Of a stretch of 45,633 nt of DNA, positions 28,335 through 37,955 are shown piece by piece (the first letter of the stretch is position 1; every line of letters begins with the position of its first letter). Under the pieces are notes generated by a model. It saw nothing but the letters and a program-made list of their open reading frames with translations. It ran no database searches and had not been told where the DNA came from. The stretch covers positions 1 to 45,633 of the forward strand of contig NZ_AKJA01000058.1 of NCBI RefSeq assembly GCF_000282575.1, given 5' to 3'. The position numbers were made by a program, and so were the translations under genes. The DNA comes from Herbaspirillum sp. YR522 (lineage in GTDB: Bacteria; Pseudomonadota; Gammaproteobacteria; Burkholderiales; Burkholderiaceae_D).

Positions 28335-28958
28335 ATGCCAGACGTTTTCCTGTTCCTGCTGGCGGCCATGACGCTCACGCTGGCCCCCGGACCCGACAAC
28401 ATCTACGTGCTCACCCGCGGGATTGCGCAGGGCCGGCGCGCCGGGCTGGTGGCGGCGGCCGGGTTTTCGTCGGGGTTGGTGTTCCATACGCTGCTGGCCG
28501 TGCTGGGCTTTGCCGCCGTCATCAAGGCCTATCCGGGTGCTTATCACACGTTGCAGTATGCCGGCGCGGCCTACCTGATCTACCTCGGATACCGCACCTT
28601 GCGCGGTGCCGCCGGTGGCATGCTGGCCAGTGGCGCCGCCGCGCAGCAAGCGGTACCGCTGCGCCGCATCTACTGGCAGAGCGTACTGGCCAACATGCTC
28701 AACCCCAAGGTGACGCTGTTCTTCATCGCCTTCCTGCCGCAATTTACGCACCAGCAAGCTGGCCACGTACCGTTGCAGATGCTGGTACTGGCCATGGTGT
28801 TCATTGCCCAGGCATTCGTCATCTTCAGCAGCATTGCACTTTTCTCCGGTAGCGTCGGCGCGTATTTCCGTCGTCGCGCATCGGCCTCGGTCCATCTGAA
28901 TCGCCTCGCAGGCTGTGCCTTCATCGGCCTGGGCATCAGGATGGCCTTACCCGAATAA
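28335..28958 (+). CDS. LysE/RhtB-family amino-acid exporter inside the isc operon
   Basis: A 207-residue inner-membrane protein with five or six helices. The N-terminus [22 protein letters not shown] is the LysE/RhtB signature, and [17 protein letters not shown] is the second conserved block. Family members export amino acids such as threonine, homoserine, lysine or cysteine derivatives. The gene begins 7 nt after hscB and ends 19 nt before hscA, same strand, so it is probably co-transcribed. Export of cysteine or a sulfur metabolite would fit the pathway but is only a guess; it may be a passenger insertion. Confidence 0.9.
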   Translation: MPDVFLFLLAAMTLTLAPGPDNIYVLTRGIAQGRRAGLVAAAGFSSGLVFHTLLAVLGFAAVIKAYPGAYHTLQYAGAAYLIYLGYRTLRGAAGGMLASGAAAQQAVPLRRIYWQSVLANMLNPKVTLFFIAFLPQFTHQQAGHVPLQMLVLAMVFIAQAFVIFSSIALFSGSVGAYFRRRASASVHLNRLAGCAFIGLGIRMALPE

Positions 28959-28977
28959 CGCAAACGCCCGATACCTC

Positions 28978-30843
28978 ATGGCTCTTCTCCAAATTTCAGA
29001 ACCGGGCATGTCGACCGCGCCCCATCAGCGGCGCCTGGCCATCGGCATCGATCTCGGCACCACCAATTCGCTGGTGGCGACGGTGCGCAACAGCATTCCC
29101 GAAGTGCTGGCCGATGACGACGGTCGCAGCCTGCTGCCGTCGGTGGTGCGCTACCTGCCCAACGGCCACGCCAATATCGGTTACAAGGCGCAAGCCGCGC
29201 AGACCAGCGACCCGCGCAATACCATCGTCTCGGTCAAGCGCTTCATGGGGCGCGGCCTGAAGGATATCGCCCATGCCGAGAACATGCCCTATGACTTCCA
29301 GGACACGCCTGGCATGGTGCAGATCAAGACCGTGGCCGGCGTCAAGAGTCCGGTGGAGATTTCGGCGCAGATCCTGGCCACCTTGCGCCAGACCGCCGAG
29401 GATGCGCTGGGCGACGACCTGGTCGGCGCCGTCATTACGGTACCGGCGTATTTCGACGATGCCCAGCGCCAGGCCACCAAGGATGCGGCGCAACTGGCCG
29501 GCCTGAACGTGCTGCGCCTGCTCAACGAACCCACGGCTGCCGCCATCGCCTACGGACTCGATAACGGTTCGGAGGGTATCTTCGCCGTCTACGACCTGGG
29601 CGGCGGCACCTTCGATATTTCCATCCTCAAGCTGGCGCGTGGCGTGTTCGAGGTGCTGGCCACGGGCGGCGACTCGGCCCTGGGCGGCGACGATTTCGAC
29701 CATCGCCTGTTCTGCTGGATCAGCCAGCAGGCGCAGCTGCAGCCGCTGTCGGACGAAGATACCCGACTGCTGATGGTCAAGGCGCGCGAAGCCAAGGAGT
29801 TGCTGTCGTCGAAGGCGCAGGTCGACATCGATGCCGTGCTCAGGTCGGGCGAAGAGGTGCACCTGAACTTGTCGGCCGAGCAGTTCGCCGAAATGACCCA
29901 GCACCTGGTGGCCAAGACCGTCACCCCCGTGCGTCGTGCGCTGCGCGACGCCGGCCTGAGCGTGGACGACATCGACGGCGTGGTGATGGTGGGCGGTGCC
30001 ACCCGCATGCCGCATGTGCGGCGGGCGGTGGGCGAGTTCTTCCAGACCAATCCCCTGGCCAACATCGATCCCGACAAGGTGGTGGCGCTCGGCGCGGCAG
30101 TGCAGGCCAACCTGCTGGCCGGCAATCGGGCGCCCGGGGACGACTGGCTGCTGCTGGACGTGATTCCGCTGTCGCTGGGCATCGAGACCATGGGCGGGCT
30201 GGCCGAGAAGGTGATTCCACGCAATTCGACCATCCCGTGCGCGCGGGCGCAGGAATTCACCACCTTCAAGGATGGTCAGACGGCGATGGCCGTGCATGTG
30301 GTGCAGGGCGAGCGCGAACTGGTTGCCGACTGCCGCTCGCTGGCGCGCTTCGAATTGCGTGGCATTCCGCCGATGGCCGCCGGGGCGGCCCGTATCCGGG
30401 TGACCTACCAGGTCGATGCCGATGGCTTGCTGGCGGTCTCGGCGCGCGAGATGACCTCGGGGGTAGAGGCTTCGATCAGCGTCAAGCCCTCGTACGGCCT
30501 GGCCGACGACGAGATCGCACGCATGCTGCAGGATTCGTTCAGTTCGGCCGACGAAGACATGCTGCGTCGCGCCCTGCGCGAAGAACAGGTCGAGGCCGAG
30601 CGCATCGTGCTGGCCACGCAGTCGGCGCTGGCCGTCGATAGTGCCCTGTTGAGCGAGGACGAACGCGGCGCCATCGAAGAGCGGATGCTGGCCGTGACCG
30701 CAGCGGCCCAGGGCAGCGACCACCTGGTCATCAAGGCCGCGGTCGAAGCGCTGGCGCACGCCACCGAAGAGTTCGCCGCACGGCGCATGGATCGCAGCGT
30801 GCATGCCGCGCTGGCCGGCAAGAAACTCGACGAAGTATCGTAG
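28978..30843 (+). CDS. hscA: Fe-S assembly Hsp70 chaperone HscA
   Basis: A 621-residue Hsp70. It starts [10 protein letters not shown] as in E. coli HscA, which fixes the start at 28978. The ATPase domain (about 20-390) has [39 protein letters not shown] and MVGGATRMP motifs. The substrate domain follows, with [15 protein letters not shown] at its start, and binds the IscU LPPVK peptide. ATP-driven cycles with HscB transfer clusters from IscU. It lies 54 nt before fdx. Confidence 0.97.
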   Translation: MALLQISEPGMSTAPHQRRLAIGIDLGTTNSLVATVRNSIPEVLADDDGRSLLPSVVRYLPNGHANIGYKAQAAQTSDPRNTIVSVKRFMGRGLKDIAHAENMPYDFQDTPGMVQIKTVAGVKSPVEISAQILATLRQTAEDALGDDLVGAVITVPAYFDDAQRQATKDAAQLAGLNVLRLLNEPTAAAIAYGLDNGSEGIFAVYDLGGGTFDISILKLARGVFEVLATGGDSALGGDDFDHRLFCWISQQAQLQPLSDEDTRLLMVKAREAKELLSSKAQVDIDAVLRSGEEVHLNLSAEQFAEMTQHLVAKTVTPVRRALRDAGLSVDDIDGVVMVGGATRMPHVRRAVGEFFQTNPLANIDPDKVVALGAAVQANLLAGNRAPGDDWLLLDVIPLSLGIETMGGLAEKVIPRNSTIPCARAQEFTTFKDGQTAMAVHVVQGERELVADCRSLARFELRGIPPMAAGAARIRVTYQVDADGLLAVSAREMTSGVEASISVKPSYGLADDEIARMLQDSFSSADEDMLRRALREEQVEAERIVLATQSALAVDSALLSEDERGAIEERMLAVTAAAQGSDHLVIKAAVEALAHATEEFAARRMDRSVHAALAGKKLDEVS

Positions 30844-30897
30844 GCCACGGTGCTGGTATGCCGTGGCGTCACCATTGAACATTGCTGAAAGTCATTT

Positions 30898-31236
30898 ATG
30901 CCCCAGATCGTCATCCTCCCGCATCCGGTACTGTGCCCCCAGGGCTCGGTGATCGACGCGCCCTCCGGCCAGACCCTGTGCGATGCGCTGCTGGGTAGCG
31001 ACATCGATATCGAGCACGCCTGCGAGAAGTCGTGCGCCTGTACCACTTGCCACGTGGTGATCCGCGAGGGATTCGAGACCCTGGGTGAACCGACCGACAA
31101 GGAAGAAGACCTGCTCGACATGGCCTGGGGACTGGAAGCGACCTCGCGCCTGTCGTGCCAGGTCGTGCTGGGCGAGGACGACCTGACCGTCGAGATCCCC
31201 AAGTACACGATCAACCACGCTTCCGAAAACCACTGA
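30898..31236 (+). CDS. fdx: ISC-type [2Fe-2S] ferredoxin
   Basis: A 112-residue adrenodoxin-like ferredoxin. Cluster ligands are in CEKSCACTTC (Cys-x5-Cys-x2-Cys) with the fourth Cys in SRLSCQVVLG. It supplies electrons for cluster assembly on IscU, with IscS as partner. It sits between hscA and iscX in the order found in most proteobacterial isc operons. Confidence 0.97.
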   Translation: MPQIVILPHPVLCPQGSVIDAPSGQTLCDALLGSDIDIEHACEKSCACTTCHVVIREGFETLGEPTDKEEDLLDMAWGLEATSRLSCQVVLGEDDLTVEIPKYTINHASENH

Positions 31237-31269
31237 ACGGCGCATGCCACGCGCCAACCGGAGCAGCAC

Positions 31270-31464
31270 ATGAAATGGACCGACACCCAGCGCATTGCCG
31301 AGGATCTCAACGACCGGTTTCCCGACGTCGACCCCGAGACCATCCGCTTCACCGACCTGCATCGCTGGGTATTGGAGCTCGACGGTTTCGACGATGAACC
31401 GAACCGTTCCGGTGAGCGCATCCTCGAGGCGATCCAGGCCGCCTGGATCGAGGAAGCCCGGTAA
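31270..31464 (+). CDS. iscX: IscX (YfhJ) frataxin-like modulator
   Basis: A 64-residue acidic protein, typical length. It shows MKWTDTQRIAEDLNDRFPDV and the acidic iron-binding face (DVDPETIRFTD, ELDGFDDEPN). IscX binds IscS and tunes cluster assembly by iron availability. It closes the operon. No clear terminator follows in the 170-bp gap to the convergent fimbrial genes. Confidence 0.95.
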   Translation: MKWTDTQRIAEDLNDRFPDVDPETIRFTDLHRWVLELDGFDDEPNRSGERILEAIQAAWIEEAR

Positions 31465-31634
31465 CGCGCAGGGATGGCCGCACCGCGCTCGCGCCGGCCA
31501 TGGCGTCGGCCCGCGTGCGCCGGCAGTCGGTCAAGGGCCGCCGGTAAAGGGCTGCCGGTCAGCGCCGTATTCCGCCGGGCGGGCCAACTGCGCCACGGCC
31601 ATGCGCCGGGCGTCGATGCCACCTCATTACGAGT

Positions 31635-32252
31635 TCAATGCTCGAGCAGTTCGAAATTGCCGTTGCCGCGAAACACCGTACGGTCGGGTACCCGGCTGGC
31701 GATGGCGTGCACGCTGGCGTCGATCTCGATCTGCAATGACAGCACACTGCCCTTGACCGGTACGTCATCGACGATCGGCACCACGCCCGTTGCCGGGGCC
31801 AGCACCGCGCTGTCGCCCCGGGTCAGGGGAAGCTGTCCCACCGTATTGACAGTACCCACGCCCACCGTGCGACCGTCCAGCCGCGCGCTCAGGACACGCA
31901 GGCTGAATGCACCGCCTTCGCCCAGCCGGTAGCTGCCTGCGTCGGCGCTGCTGCCCCGGTAGAACACGGTCATCAACCTCGGTTGCGGGCAATTGGCGCT
32001 GAGCGTCACGGTCTGTTTTCCCAGCGCCATTGTCAGTGGAGAGACCTGGCGCAGCAGCAGTTCGGCACGCGTCACGGCGCCGTAGTCGACGGTGCCGCTG
32101 CTGATCTGCAATTGGCACTGCCGGTCTTCTGACGCGCCGGCCGCCGTCGGCAGCAGCAGGGCAGCGACCAGCCAGGCCCACGACAGGCATCGGTGGCATT
32201 GCGATGGCAGGCGGCGGGACCGGCCGGTAGGCCGGCATTCAGCTGTGCGCAT
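31635..32252 (-). CDS. Fimbrial minor subunit or tip-like protein
   Basis: A 205-residue secreted protein. A long basic N-region is followed by a hydrophobic core (LVAALLLPTAAGA, ends near residue 40). The mature part has two Cys (CQLQISSG and SANCPQPR) spaced as in pilin-fold subunits, and alternates beta-strand patterns to the end. It loosely resembles DUF1120 proteins such as the subunit at 35846. It overlaps the usher gene by 14 nt, with AGGAG 6 nt before its ATG. As the last gene of a chaperone-usher operon, it is most likely a minor, anchor or tip subunit. The exact role is inferred. Confidence 0.72.
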   Translation of the reverse strand: MRTAECRPTGRSRRLPSQCHRCLSWAWLVAALLLPTAAGASEDRQCQLQISSGTVDYGAVTRAELLLRQVSPLTMALGKQTVTLSANCPQPRLMTVFYRGSSADAGSYRLGEGGAFSLRVLSARLDGRTVGVGTVNTVGQLPLTRGDSAVLAPATGVVPIVDDVPVKGSVLSLQIEIDASVHAIASRVPDRTVFRGNGNFELLEH

Positions 32253-34791
32253 GGGGGACTCCTTTCATCTTGACGTGCATGTCGGGGCTGCAGACGGCAT
32301 CGACTGCCTCGTAGAACACCTCGCTGTCGACCTTCTCCGGCAACTGGTAGTGCAAGCGACAGGTCTTCTCGTCGGGCATGACCACCTGCAGTGCCGCGCC
32401 GGGCGTGACGTTGAGCAGGAATATCTGGCCATCGTCGACCACGGTGGTGACGAACTGCTTGTCGGCATCGAGCACGAACCCGCCCTTGGGCAGCGGTCGC
32501 TTCTGCAGGTCCCTGGCATTGAGCAGGATACGCCGCACCCGCAGCACCTCGAAATCGACATGACTGACCGAGCCGCGACCCGGATCGAGCTGCTTGAGCC
32601 CGTTGCGCAGGTCGACATTGCGCGGCAAGCTGCGCGTGGCGATCTCAAGACGGGTCGACGCATAGGGCGCCATCTGTGCCACCACCGCCTGTCCCTTCCA
32701 GTCGGTCCACACCGGCCCATAGGGCGTATTGACCTTGACCCCGGCGATGTCGCCCACCTGCAGTACGCCGAACGTGTCCTGCACGGCGTAGGGCGACAGC
32801 GTCAAGCCGCCCTTGTGCAGGACCATCCCGCCGCGCAGGCCACCATTGATCGAAGTACTGCCGCTGCCCGAGCGTGCGTAACCCAGGTTGACCTGGGTAT
32901 AGCGTGGCAGCATCGACGCCTGCGCCGACAGGTCGGTGGCGCCCGACTCGGCGCTGCGTTCGGCCGCGATCGAATAGTTCAGGCCGTCACCTGCCTGCTG
33001 GCTGAACGATGTGCCCATGCGCTGGTGGCCACCGCTGTTGTTGAGGTAACCGCGCACGCTGCTCTTGCCCAGCGGGATGCTGAGTGTGAGGTAGAAGACC
33101 GTGGGATTGCCGCCATCCTGGCGGCGGCTACCGATGCCGGCAGACCCCGGCGCCGAGCCCAACTGGCGCTCCAGGTTCAGGTTGACGGTGCCGAAGTCGA
33201 AGGTACGCCCCCAGGACGCCATCACCCGCTGCGTCGAACTGCCGTTGAACTGGGTGGAGCGCGAATACGACATGCTGAACCCGCCCAGCCAGCGCTGGTT
33301 CCAGCCCAGCGTGGCGGAATATTGCGCACGATAGCGCGCATATTCCGGCTTGCTCGCTGGCGCGCCGGGATCGGTCGGCGGCAACGGGATGTCCTGGGCC
33401 GGCTGGCTGGCGCCGATGTCGCCCAGGTCGCGATAGCCGAGGGTCTGCTGCGTGGTCGACAGGCTCAGCGAGAAATCGTCTGCCAGGATGCGGCTGGCGC
33501 CCAGGCTGAACTGGGTGCCGCGCTGGCCCAGGCGGCTGGCGCGCGCCAGCCGCTGCTGGAAACTCAGGTTGTTGGCGCCGAGTCGGCCGTCCAGCCCCCA
33601 ACTGAGGCCGTGGTAACCGGTGGCCGCCATGATGCCGGCGCTGAGGTTGCTGTTCTTGCCCAATGCCCATCCACCGCTGGCGGTCAGCAGCCAGGGCTGG
33701 CGCGCGGTCGAATTGCCCAGCGAGCGCATCTTGCCGAGCGCCACCGAGATACCGCGTTGCAGGCCGAAGCTGGCGCCGTGCAAGGAAGCGGCCGGCACCG
33801 TGAAGCGGCGCTGCGCACCGTTGTTCTCGATGACCGTGACGTCCAGGTCGCCGGTGCCGTTGAGCAGCGGCAGGTCGGTCAGCGCAAACGGGCCGCCCGG
33901 GACGATGGTGGAATAGATCAAGGCGCTGTTCTGGCGTACCTCGATGCGCGCCTGGCCCTGCGCGATTCCCTCGACCATCACCGTGTTGAGCGACCCGGTC
34001 GACAGCGCCGCCTCGGGCACCAGTTGAATGCCGGTGATCGGGCCGGCAGCGAAGGCGGTATTGAGGATATTGATCTGTCCGCCCTGCAGAATCGATGTGT
34101 AATCGATCAGCGTGCGCTGCGCATACGCATACAGGTGCTGGCGCTGCGAGGAGTTTTCCTGGCGCGAGACCATCTCGCGCGTGCGCAGGATCCAGTCGCC
34201 CATGTTGAGCCCGAACTCGAGGTTGGCCGACATGAAGCTGCTGCCGGCCTGGCCGAACTGGCTGCGCGAGGCGACGATGTCATAGTTGCTCAGGGCCGCC
34301 ACGCCGCCCGAGCTGTAGCCCGAGAAATCGGCTTGGGCCGGGCGCAGCGATTCGGTGGGCACCACCAGCGCGACTTCTTCCTTGCCGGGGCGCAGCTCGA
34401 CCACGGTCTGCGGATAGGCCTCGAGAAAGCCATGGCAGACGGCGCCGGCGCCATCCTGGCCGGCACCGTCCACTGCCGCCACGGAGGGCTGCGGCAGCTG
34501 CAGGTTGCCCTTGTCCAGCAGGCGCTCGTCGAAGCAGAGTTCGCCCTTGTCGTCGAAGCGGGCCTCCAGTCGTCCGCGTAGCTGGCCATTGACGAACAGC
34601 GTCACTACGTTGATGCCGGGGCGAAATCGCGCGGCATCCTTGAAGTATTCGGCGATCTGCGGATCTATGCCCCGTTCGCGCAGCATGTCGAGGTCGAAAC
34701 CGGCCGAGTCCTGGGCCCAGGCCTGTGCCGGTGCCATCAGGCCGGCCAATGTCAGCAGCATCGCATGCGGCGTGCCGCGCATGCACGGCAT
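32239..34791 (-). CDS. Outer-membrane fimbrial usher (PapC/FimD type)
   Basis: About 850 residues from ATG 34791, which has AGGAG 7 nt upstream. An in-frame ATG at 34899 would add 36 residues but has no ribosome site. A signal peptide ends near AQAWA. Then come the N-terminal periplasmic domain that takes chaperone-subunit complexes (GINVVTLFVNG), the 24-strand barrel with plug (typical VPGGPFALTDLP block), and two C-terminal domains ending with the Cys pair region (KTCRLHYQLPE). It assembles and exports fimbrial subunits. It lies between the chaperone and the minor-subunit genes. Confidence 0.92.
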   Translation of the reverse strand: MPCMRGTPHAMLLTLAGLMAPAQAWAQDSAGFDLDMLRERGIDPQIAEYFKDAARFRPGINVVTLFVNGQLRGRLEARFDDKGELCFDERLLDKGNLQLPQPSVAAVDGAGQDGAGAVCHGFLEAYPQTVVELRPGKEEVALVVPTESLRPAQADFSGYSSGGVAALSNYDIVASRSQFGQAGSSFMSANLEFGLNMGDWILRTREMVSRQENSSQRQHLYAYAQRTLIDYTSILQGGQINILNTAFAAGPITGIQLVPEAALSTGSLNTVMVEGIAQGQARIEVRQNSALIYSTIVPGGPFALTDLPLLNGTGDLDVTVIENNGAQRRFTVPAASLHGASFGLQRGISVALGKMRSLGNSTARQPWLLTASGGWALGKNSNLSAGIMAATGYHGLSWGLDGRLGANNLSFQQRLARASRLGQRGTQFSLGASRILADDFSLSLSTTQQTLGYRDLGDIGASQPAQDIPLPPTDPGAPASKPEYARYRAQYSATLGWNQRWLGGFSMSYSRSTQFNGSSTQRVMASWGRTFDFGTVNLNLERQLGSAPGSAGIGSRRQDGGNPTVFYLTLSIPLGKSSVRGYLNNSGGHQRMGTSFSQQAGDGLNYSIAAERSAESGATDLSAQASMLPRYTQVNLGYARSGSGSTSINGGLRGGMVLHKGGLTLSPYAVQDTFGVLQVGDIAGVKVNTPYGPVWTDWKGQAVVAQMAPYASTRLEIATRSLPRNVDLRNGLKQLDPGRGSVSHVDFEVLRVRRILLNARDLQKRPLPKGGFVLDADKQFVTTVVDDGQIFLLNVTPGAALQVVMPDEKTCRLHYQLPEKVDSEVFYEAVDAVCSPDMHVKMKGVPHAHS

Positions 34792-34912
34792 GAGCGCGCT
34801 CCTGTTGGCCCGCCGGAGGGCTTGCTGCGCCGTCCGGCAGCGGCGAACAGATGTCTTTCCCGGTTGCATCTGCAACCAGGCCATGCGATGGATCTTCATC
34901 GTCGGGACGGGC

Positions 34913-35695
34913 TCAGGACTTGCCGAGCGGAGCGTCGAAGTTATCTACCGAAAACCCGTACACGGTGGCCGGCGACATGCGCACCGTGGTGGCGCCGGCA
35001 GCGCCGTCCTTGATCTGCCCGCTGAGTTTTTCACCTGGAAGGATATAGGTGCGTCCCATGTCGACATCGACCCGGGACGGCAGCAGCGATACCGCCTGGG
35101 CGAAGCGCACCACGTAGGCACTGTCGTTGTGCATCACCAGGTGGTCGCCCGAGATGGCCCACTTCAACAACTTCCATGGCTCGCGATTGGCGGCCAGGTT
35201 CTTGGGGTGGATGATCAGCGGCAGGTTCTGGCGCACGTTCATGGTGACCTTGACACCGCCGTCGGCATTGCGCTGCGGGATACCCTCGAACACGACGCGC
35301 TTGAGGCGTTGCGTCTTGAGCGGTTCCTTCAGTTGCAGGATGAAGCGCACCAGCTGGGTCTGGTCCGGTTCGACCCGGGCCACCGGTGGCGATACCACCA
35401 CCAGCGGTTCCTTGTCTTCGGGTAGGTGCTGGATCGAAGTGTGCAGCAGGGTGGCGGCCGGGTCGGTGTTCTTGACGTTCATCGTGCTTTCGCCATCGGC
35501 CTCGTTGATGATGACTACCGAGGTCTCGGGCAGCATGCCGCTGGCCCATGCTGCGGGCGATCCTGCAAACAGCAGCAGCATGCCCAGCGACTTGAGCCAG
35601 GCTGGCGCCCGCCGCGCCAACCCGGCGGTGATCGATGATTGCGGTATATGGGAAGAGAAGTGGATGTCTTGCAGCGTTGATGCGTGAGATGTCAT
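34913..35695 (-). CDS. Periplasmic fimbrial chaperone (PapD-like)
   Basis: About 260 residues from ATG 35695. A long leader (n-region about 25 residues, then LGMLLLFAGSPAAWA) precedes a PapD-like chaperone. Visible are SVVIINEADGESTMNVKNTD (first beta strands), PPVARVEPDQTQLVRFIL, and the G1-strand region MNVRQNLPLIIHPKNL, where the Lys that anchors subunit C-termini is expected. It protects DUF1120-type subunits by donor-strand complementation and hands them to the usher. Start choice is uncertain (a GTG at 35719 is possible); neither has a good ribosome site. Confidence 0.88.
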   Translation of the reverse strand: MTSHASTLQDIHFSSHIPQSSITAGLARRAPAWLKSLGMLLLFAGSPAAWASGMLPETSVVIINEADGESTMNVKNTDPAATLLHTSIQHLPEDKEPLVVVSPPVARVEPDQTQLVRFILQLKEPLKTQRLKRVVFEGIPQRNADGGVKVTMNVRQNLPLIIHPKNLAANREPWKLLKWAISGDHLVMHNDSAYVVRFAQAVSLLPSRVDVDMGRTYILPGEKLSGQIKDGAAGATTVRMSPATVYGFSVDNFDAPLGKS

Positions 35696-35814
35696 GAGGC
35701 CCCCGAGTGAAATCTGCACGCATGGTCGCCTACTATGAGCGACTAGAGTCTATATGGCGAAAACAATGAGATTTTCCTAAAAATAATTTGATTTGGTGGC
35801 TCGAGCGGCCATCA

Positions 35815-35830
35815 TGCGCCGCGCGGCGCA
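35815..35830. promoter_or_regulatory. GC-rich palindrome between major subunit and chaperone genes
   Basis: TGCGCCGCGCGGCGCA is a perfect 16-bp palindrome in the 150-bp gap after the DUF1120 subunit gene. Pilus operons often stall or process transcripts here so that the major subunit is made in excess. That role is inference, because no T-run follows in the direction of transcription. An AT-rich stretch (about 35750-35795) lies next to it. Confidence 0.45.
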
Positions 35831-35845
35831 CCGGCTTTTTGCCAT

Positions 35846-36541
35846 TCAGAGGTAATTCAATTCAAGCGTGGTCGAACCATTGAGTTCGATCTCATGGTTC
35901 AGTCGCAGGTGTTCCGGTTTGTCGATGAAAGGCCGCACCGTGAGCACCCCTTCGACCGCCTTGTAGGGCGAGATGCTGGTGGTGTCGGCGGCGCCCCACG
36001 ACAACAGTTCGCGCTTCGATCCCAGCCCGCTGGCGTGATGGCGCCAACTGACGCCGTCGGCCGACGCCATCAATTGCACGCGGCGATAGTCGCCGGTGTA
36101 GCTGGCCGGGTCGAACACGATGGCGTAGCCGCCGATGCGTGCGCCAGACGCCATGCCCAGGCCGAAATTGAGATCGTCATCGTAGGCGGCATTGCCCAGG
36201 CCGGACGCCACGATGCCTGGAATCATCGAGGCGCTGCGGTTGTCGGTGAGCTTGATGGCGAACAGCGCGGCGACATCGCAGGTGATGGTCAGCCTGAGCG
36301 AAAACGGCTGCAGCGCCGTGATCCGTCCCGGCACCAGCATGCCCATGTCCTTCACGCCGTAGTTGGCTTTGCCGCCGTGCGACAGGGCCGGTGTGCAGGC
36401 CGCTGGCGTGACCGTGGTCAGCACTTCCATGGCCACCGTGGTGCTTGCTTGCGCCGACGCCGGCAGCAGCGCCAGTGACATGATCACGGCCGGCAGTCGC
36501 AGGCGGGAAGAGCGAAAAAAGGGTATCGATTCTGGTTGCAT
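35846..36541 (-). CDS. DUF1120 fimbrial subunit (probable major pilin)
   Basis: A 231-residue exported protein from ATG 36541. A signal peptide ends near ASAQAS. The mature start, TPAACTPALSHGGKANYGV, and the second Cys in RLTITCDVAALFAIKLTDNR are the DUF1120 hallmarks. The C-terminus LNGSTTLELNYL has the alternating hydrophobic pattern recognised by chaperones. DUF1120 proteins accompany chaperone-usher genes in Burkholderiales and some enterics and are taken to be structural subunits. It is the first gene of the leftward operon and diverges from the response regulator gene. Confidence 0.85.
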   Translation of the reverse strand: MQPESIPFFRSSRLRLPAVIMSLALLPASAQASTTVAMEVLTTVTPAACTPALSHGGKANYGVKDMGMLVPGRITALQPFSLRLTITCDVAALFAIKLTDNRSASMIPGIVASGLGNAAYDDDLNFGLGMASGARIGGYAIVFDPASYTGDYRRVQLMASADGVSWRHHASGLGSKRELLSWGAADTTSISPYKAVEGVLTVRPFIDKPEHLRLNHEIELNGSTTLELNYL

Positions 36542-37205
36542 GGCGCTCGATGATCGATCCAGGCCGCGGCGCGACCAAACAGGGATGACTTGCGCCAACG
36601 ATAAAGCGATTCATCAATTAAATCCAGCGCGCCGGGGGCCATCGCCGGCAGGCCCGGGAACGGCTGCAGGCTTGGTGCGTGGCGCACATCGGTGCCCTCG
36701 CTGCAAGGCCACGCGCTCGAAAATTGTTGCCATGTTTCCAGAATTTTTCAGGTGTCTGAAAAATTACTAAATCCTATATTTTTTATTTCATGCATATTCA
36801 AGAAAATTCTCATTTGTCAGAATGCGTCGGACCGTGAAAATCGCTGTGTTGTTTTTGTCGTGTTTCTCGCGGTACAACATGTTGCAGTCGTGACATCCGG
36901 CCGGCCCGGACACTGTTGCATCGTTTGCGACCCGAGGAAAAAAGCGTTACCGTACCGCCCGCGGCGTTCGTGGATGTCACGGTTGAACTGGCAGCGCAAT
37001 GTTGCACGGGGGCGACGTTCAACCACGGTTGTCGCATCACTGGCGACATTCATCCTTCTATTCATCCGTTTGAGCGGGCAGGCTGTTGTTAAACTTTCTG
37101 CCGTAGACGTCGCCGTATTCGGATCGGCGTCGGCGGGGGGCTCTGGCGTTGATAGGCTCGCCCGTGCAGAGCCGTCAGGCCACCAGCCAAAAAGGGGATT
37201 CCAGG
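36542..37205. other. Long control region between fimbrial operon and response regulator
   Basis: This 664-bp stretch has no supported gene. It contains an AT-rich island at about 36720-36820, unlike the GC-rich surroundings. A perfect inverted repeat lies within it: AATTTTTCAG (36742-36751), loop GTGT, CTGAAAAATT (36756-36765). The palindrome CAACATGTTG is at 36875-36884, and several GTTGCA-type words follow. The size and composition suit a regulated divergent promoter region. Confidence 0.55.
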
Positions 37206-37901
37206 ATGACATGGGCATCAGCACCGACTGTTCGCATCGCATTGCTCGACGACCATGCCGTGGTGCGCTATGGATTGGCCGGCCGCCTTGCTGAAGAGCC
37301 CGACTTCCAGGTCGTCGGCATGTTCTCCAGCAGCCGGGAGATGATGGCCGGCCTGCGCCGCACGCCTGCCGATATCCTGCTGATCGATTATTCGCTCGGC
37401 TCCAACGACATCGATGGCCTGCACCTGATTCGGGCATTGCGGGTGCATTTTCCGGATAGCCGGATCCTGGTCTCGTCGTCGCACTACAACCCGGCCACCA
37501 TCGCCATGGCAATGCGCGCCGGCGCGCGTGGTTTCGTGGGCAAGTCGCAGGAGCTGTCCGAACTGATCATGGCGATACGTACCGTCTCCGTGGGGCGGAC
37601 CTACATCAATGACGCCATGGACGCCGAGTTGTCGTCGATGAACGTCAAGGATCCGTTGCTGTACCAGCCGCCGGGCGACGAGCCGGTGCGCGATTCGCTG
37701 ATCGGCAATTCCGAACTGTCGCCCCGTGAACGCGAGGTATTGCGGTGCTGCCTGGAAGGCATGTCGGTCACCCAGATCGCAGAAAAATTCGCGCGCAGCG
37801 TCAAAACCATCAGTGGCCAGAAGCAGTCGGCATTCCGCAAGCTCGGGGTCCGCAGCGACAACGAGTTGTTCAAGATCCAGCACCAGTTGGCAGACCTCTA
37901 G
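37206..37901 (+). CDS. NarL/LuxR-type response regulator (BvgA/EvgA-like)
   Basis: A 231-residue regulator. The receiver domain (about 8-125) has the acidic pair LLDDH, phospho-acceptor Asp in DILLIDYSLG, and Lys in GFVGKSQ. The C-terminal LuxR helix-turn-helix shows LSPREREVLRCCLEGMSVTQ and KTISGQKQSAFRKLGV. This layout is that of BvgA/EvgA, which control fimbriae and virulence genes. ATG 37206 follows GGGGATTCCAGG. It diverges from the fimbrial operon and is followed 54 nt later by a receiver-HPt gene, its probable phosphorelay partner. No sensor kinase is adjacent. Confidence 0.92.
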   Translation: MTWASAPTVRIALLDDHAVVRYGLAGRLAEEPDFQVVGMFSSSREMMAGLRRTPADILLIDYSLGSNDIDGLHLIRALRVHFPDSRILVSSSHYNPATIAMAMRAGARGFVGKSQELSELIMAIRTVSVGRTYINDAMDAELSSMNVKDPLLYQPPGDEPVRDSLIGNSELSPREREVLRCCLEGMSVTQIAEKFARSVKTISGQKQSAFRKLGVRSDNELFKIQHQLADL

Positions 37902-37955
37902 GCAATTGCTGCTCACGGCGGCTGGCGCAGCGGCCAACGCAAACTCCAACATGGA

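Noticed and set aside
28996..30882. 628-residue frame antisense to hscA
   Set aside because: Shadow frame; hscA is fully conserved.
32092..34581. 829-residue plus-strand frame antisense to the usher
   Set aside because: No domain, no ribosome site, and mirrored codon bias.
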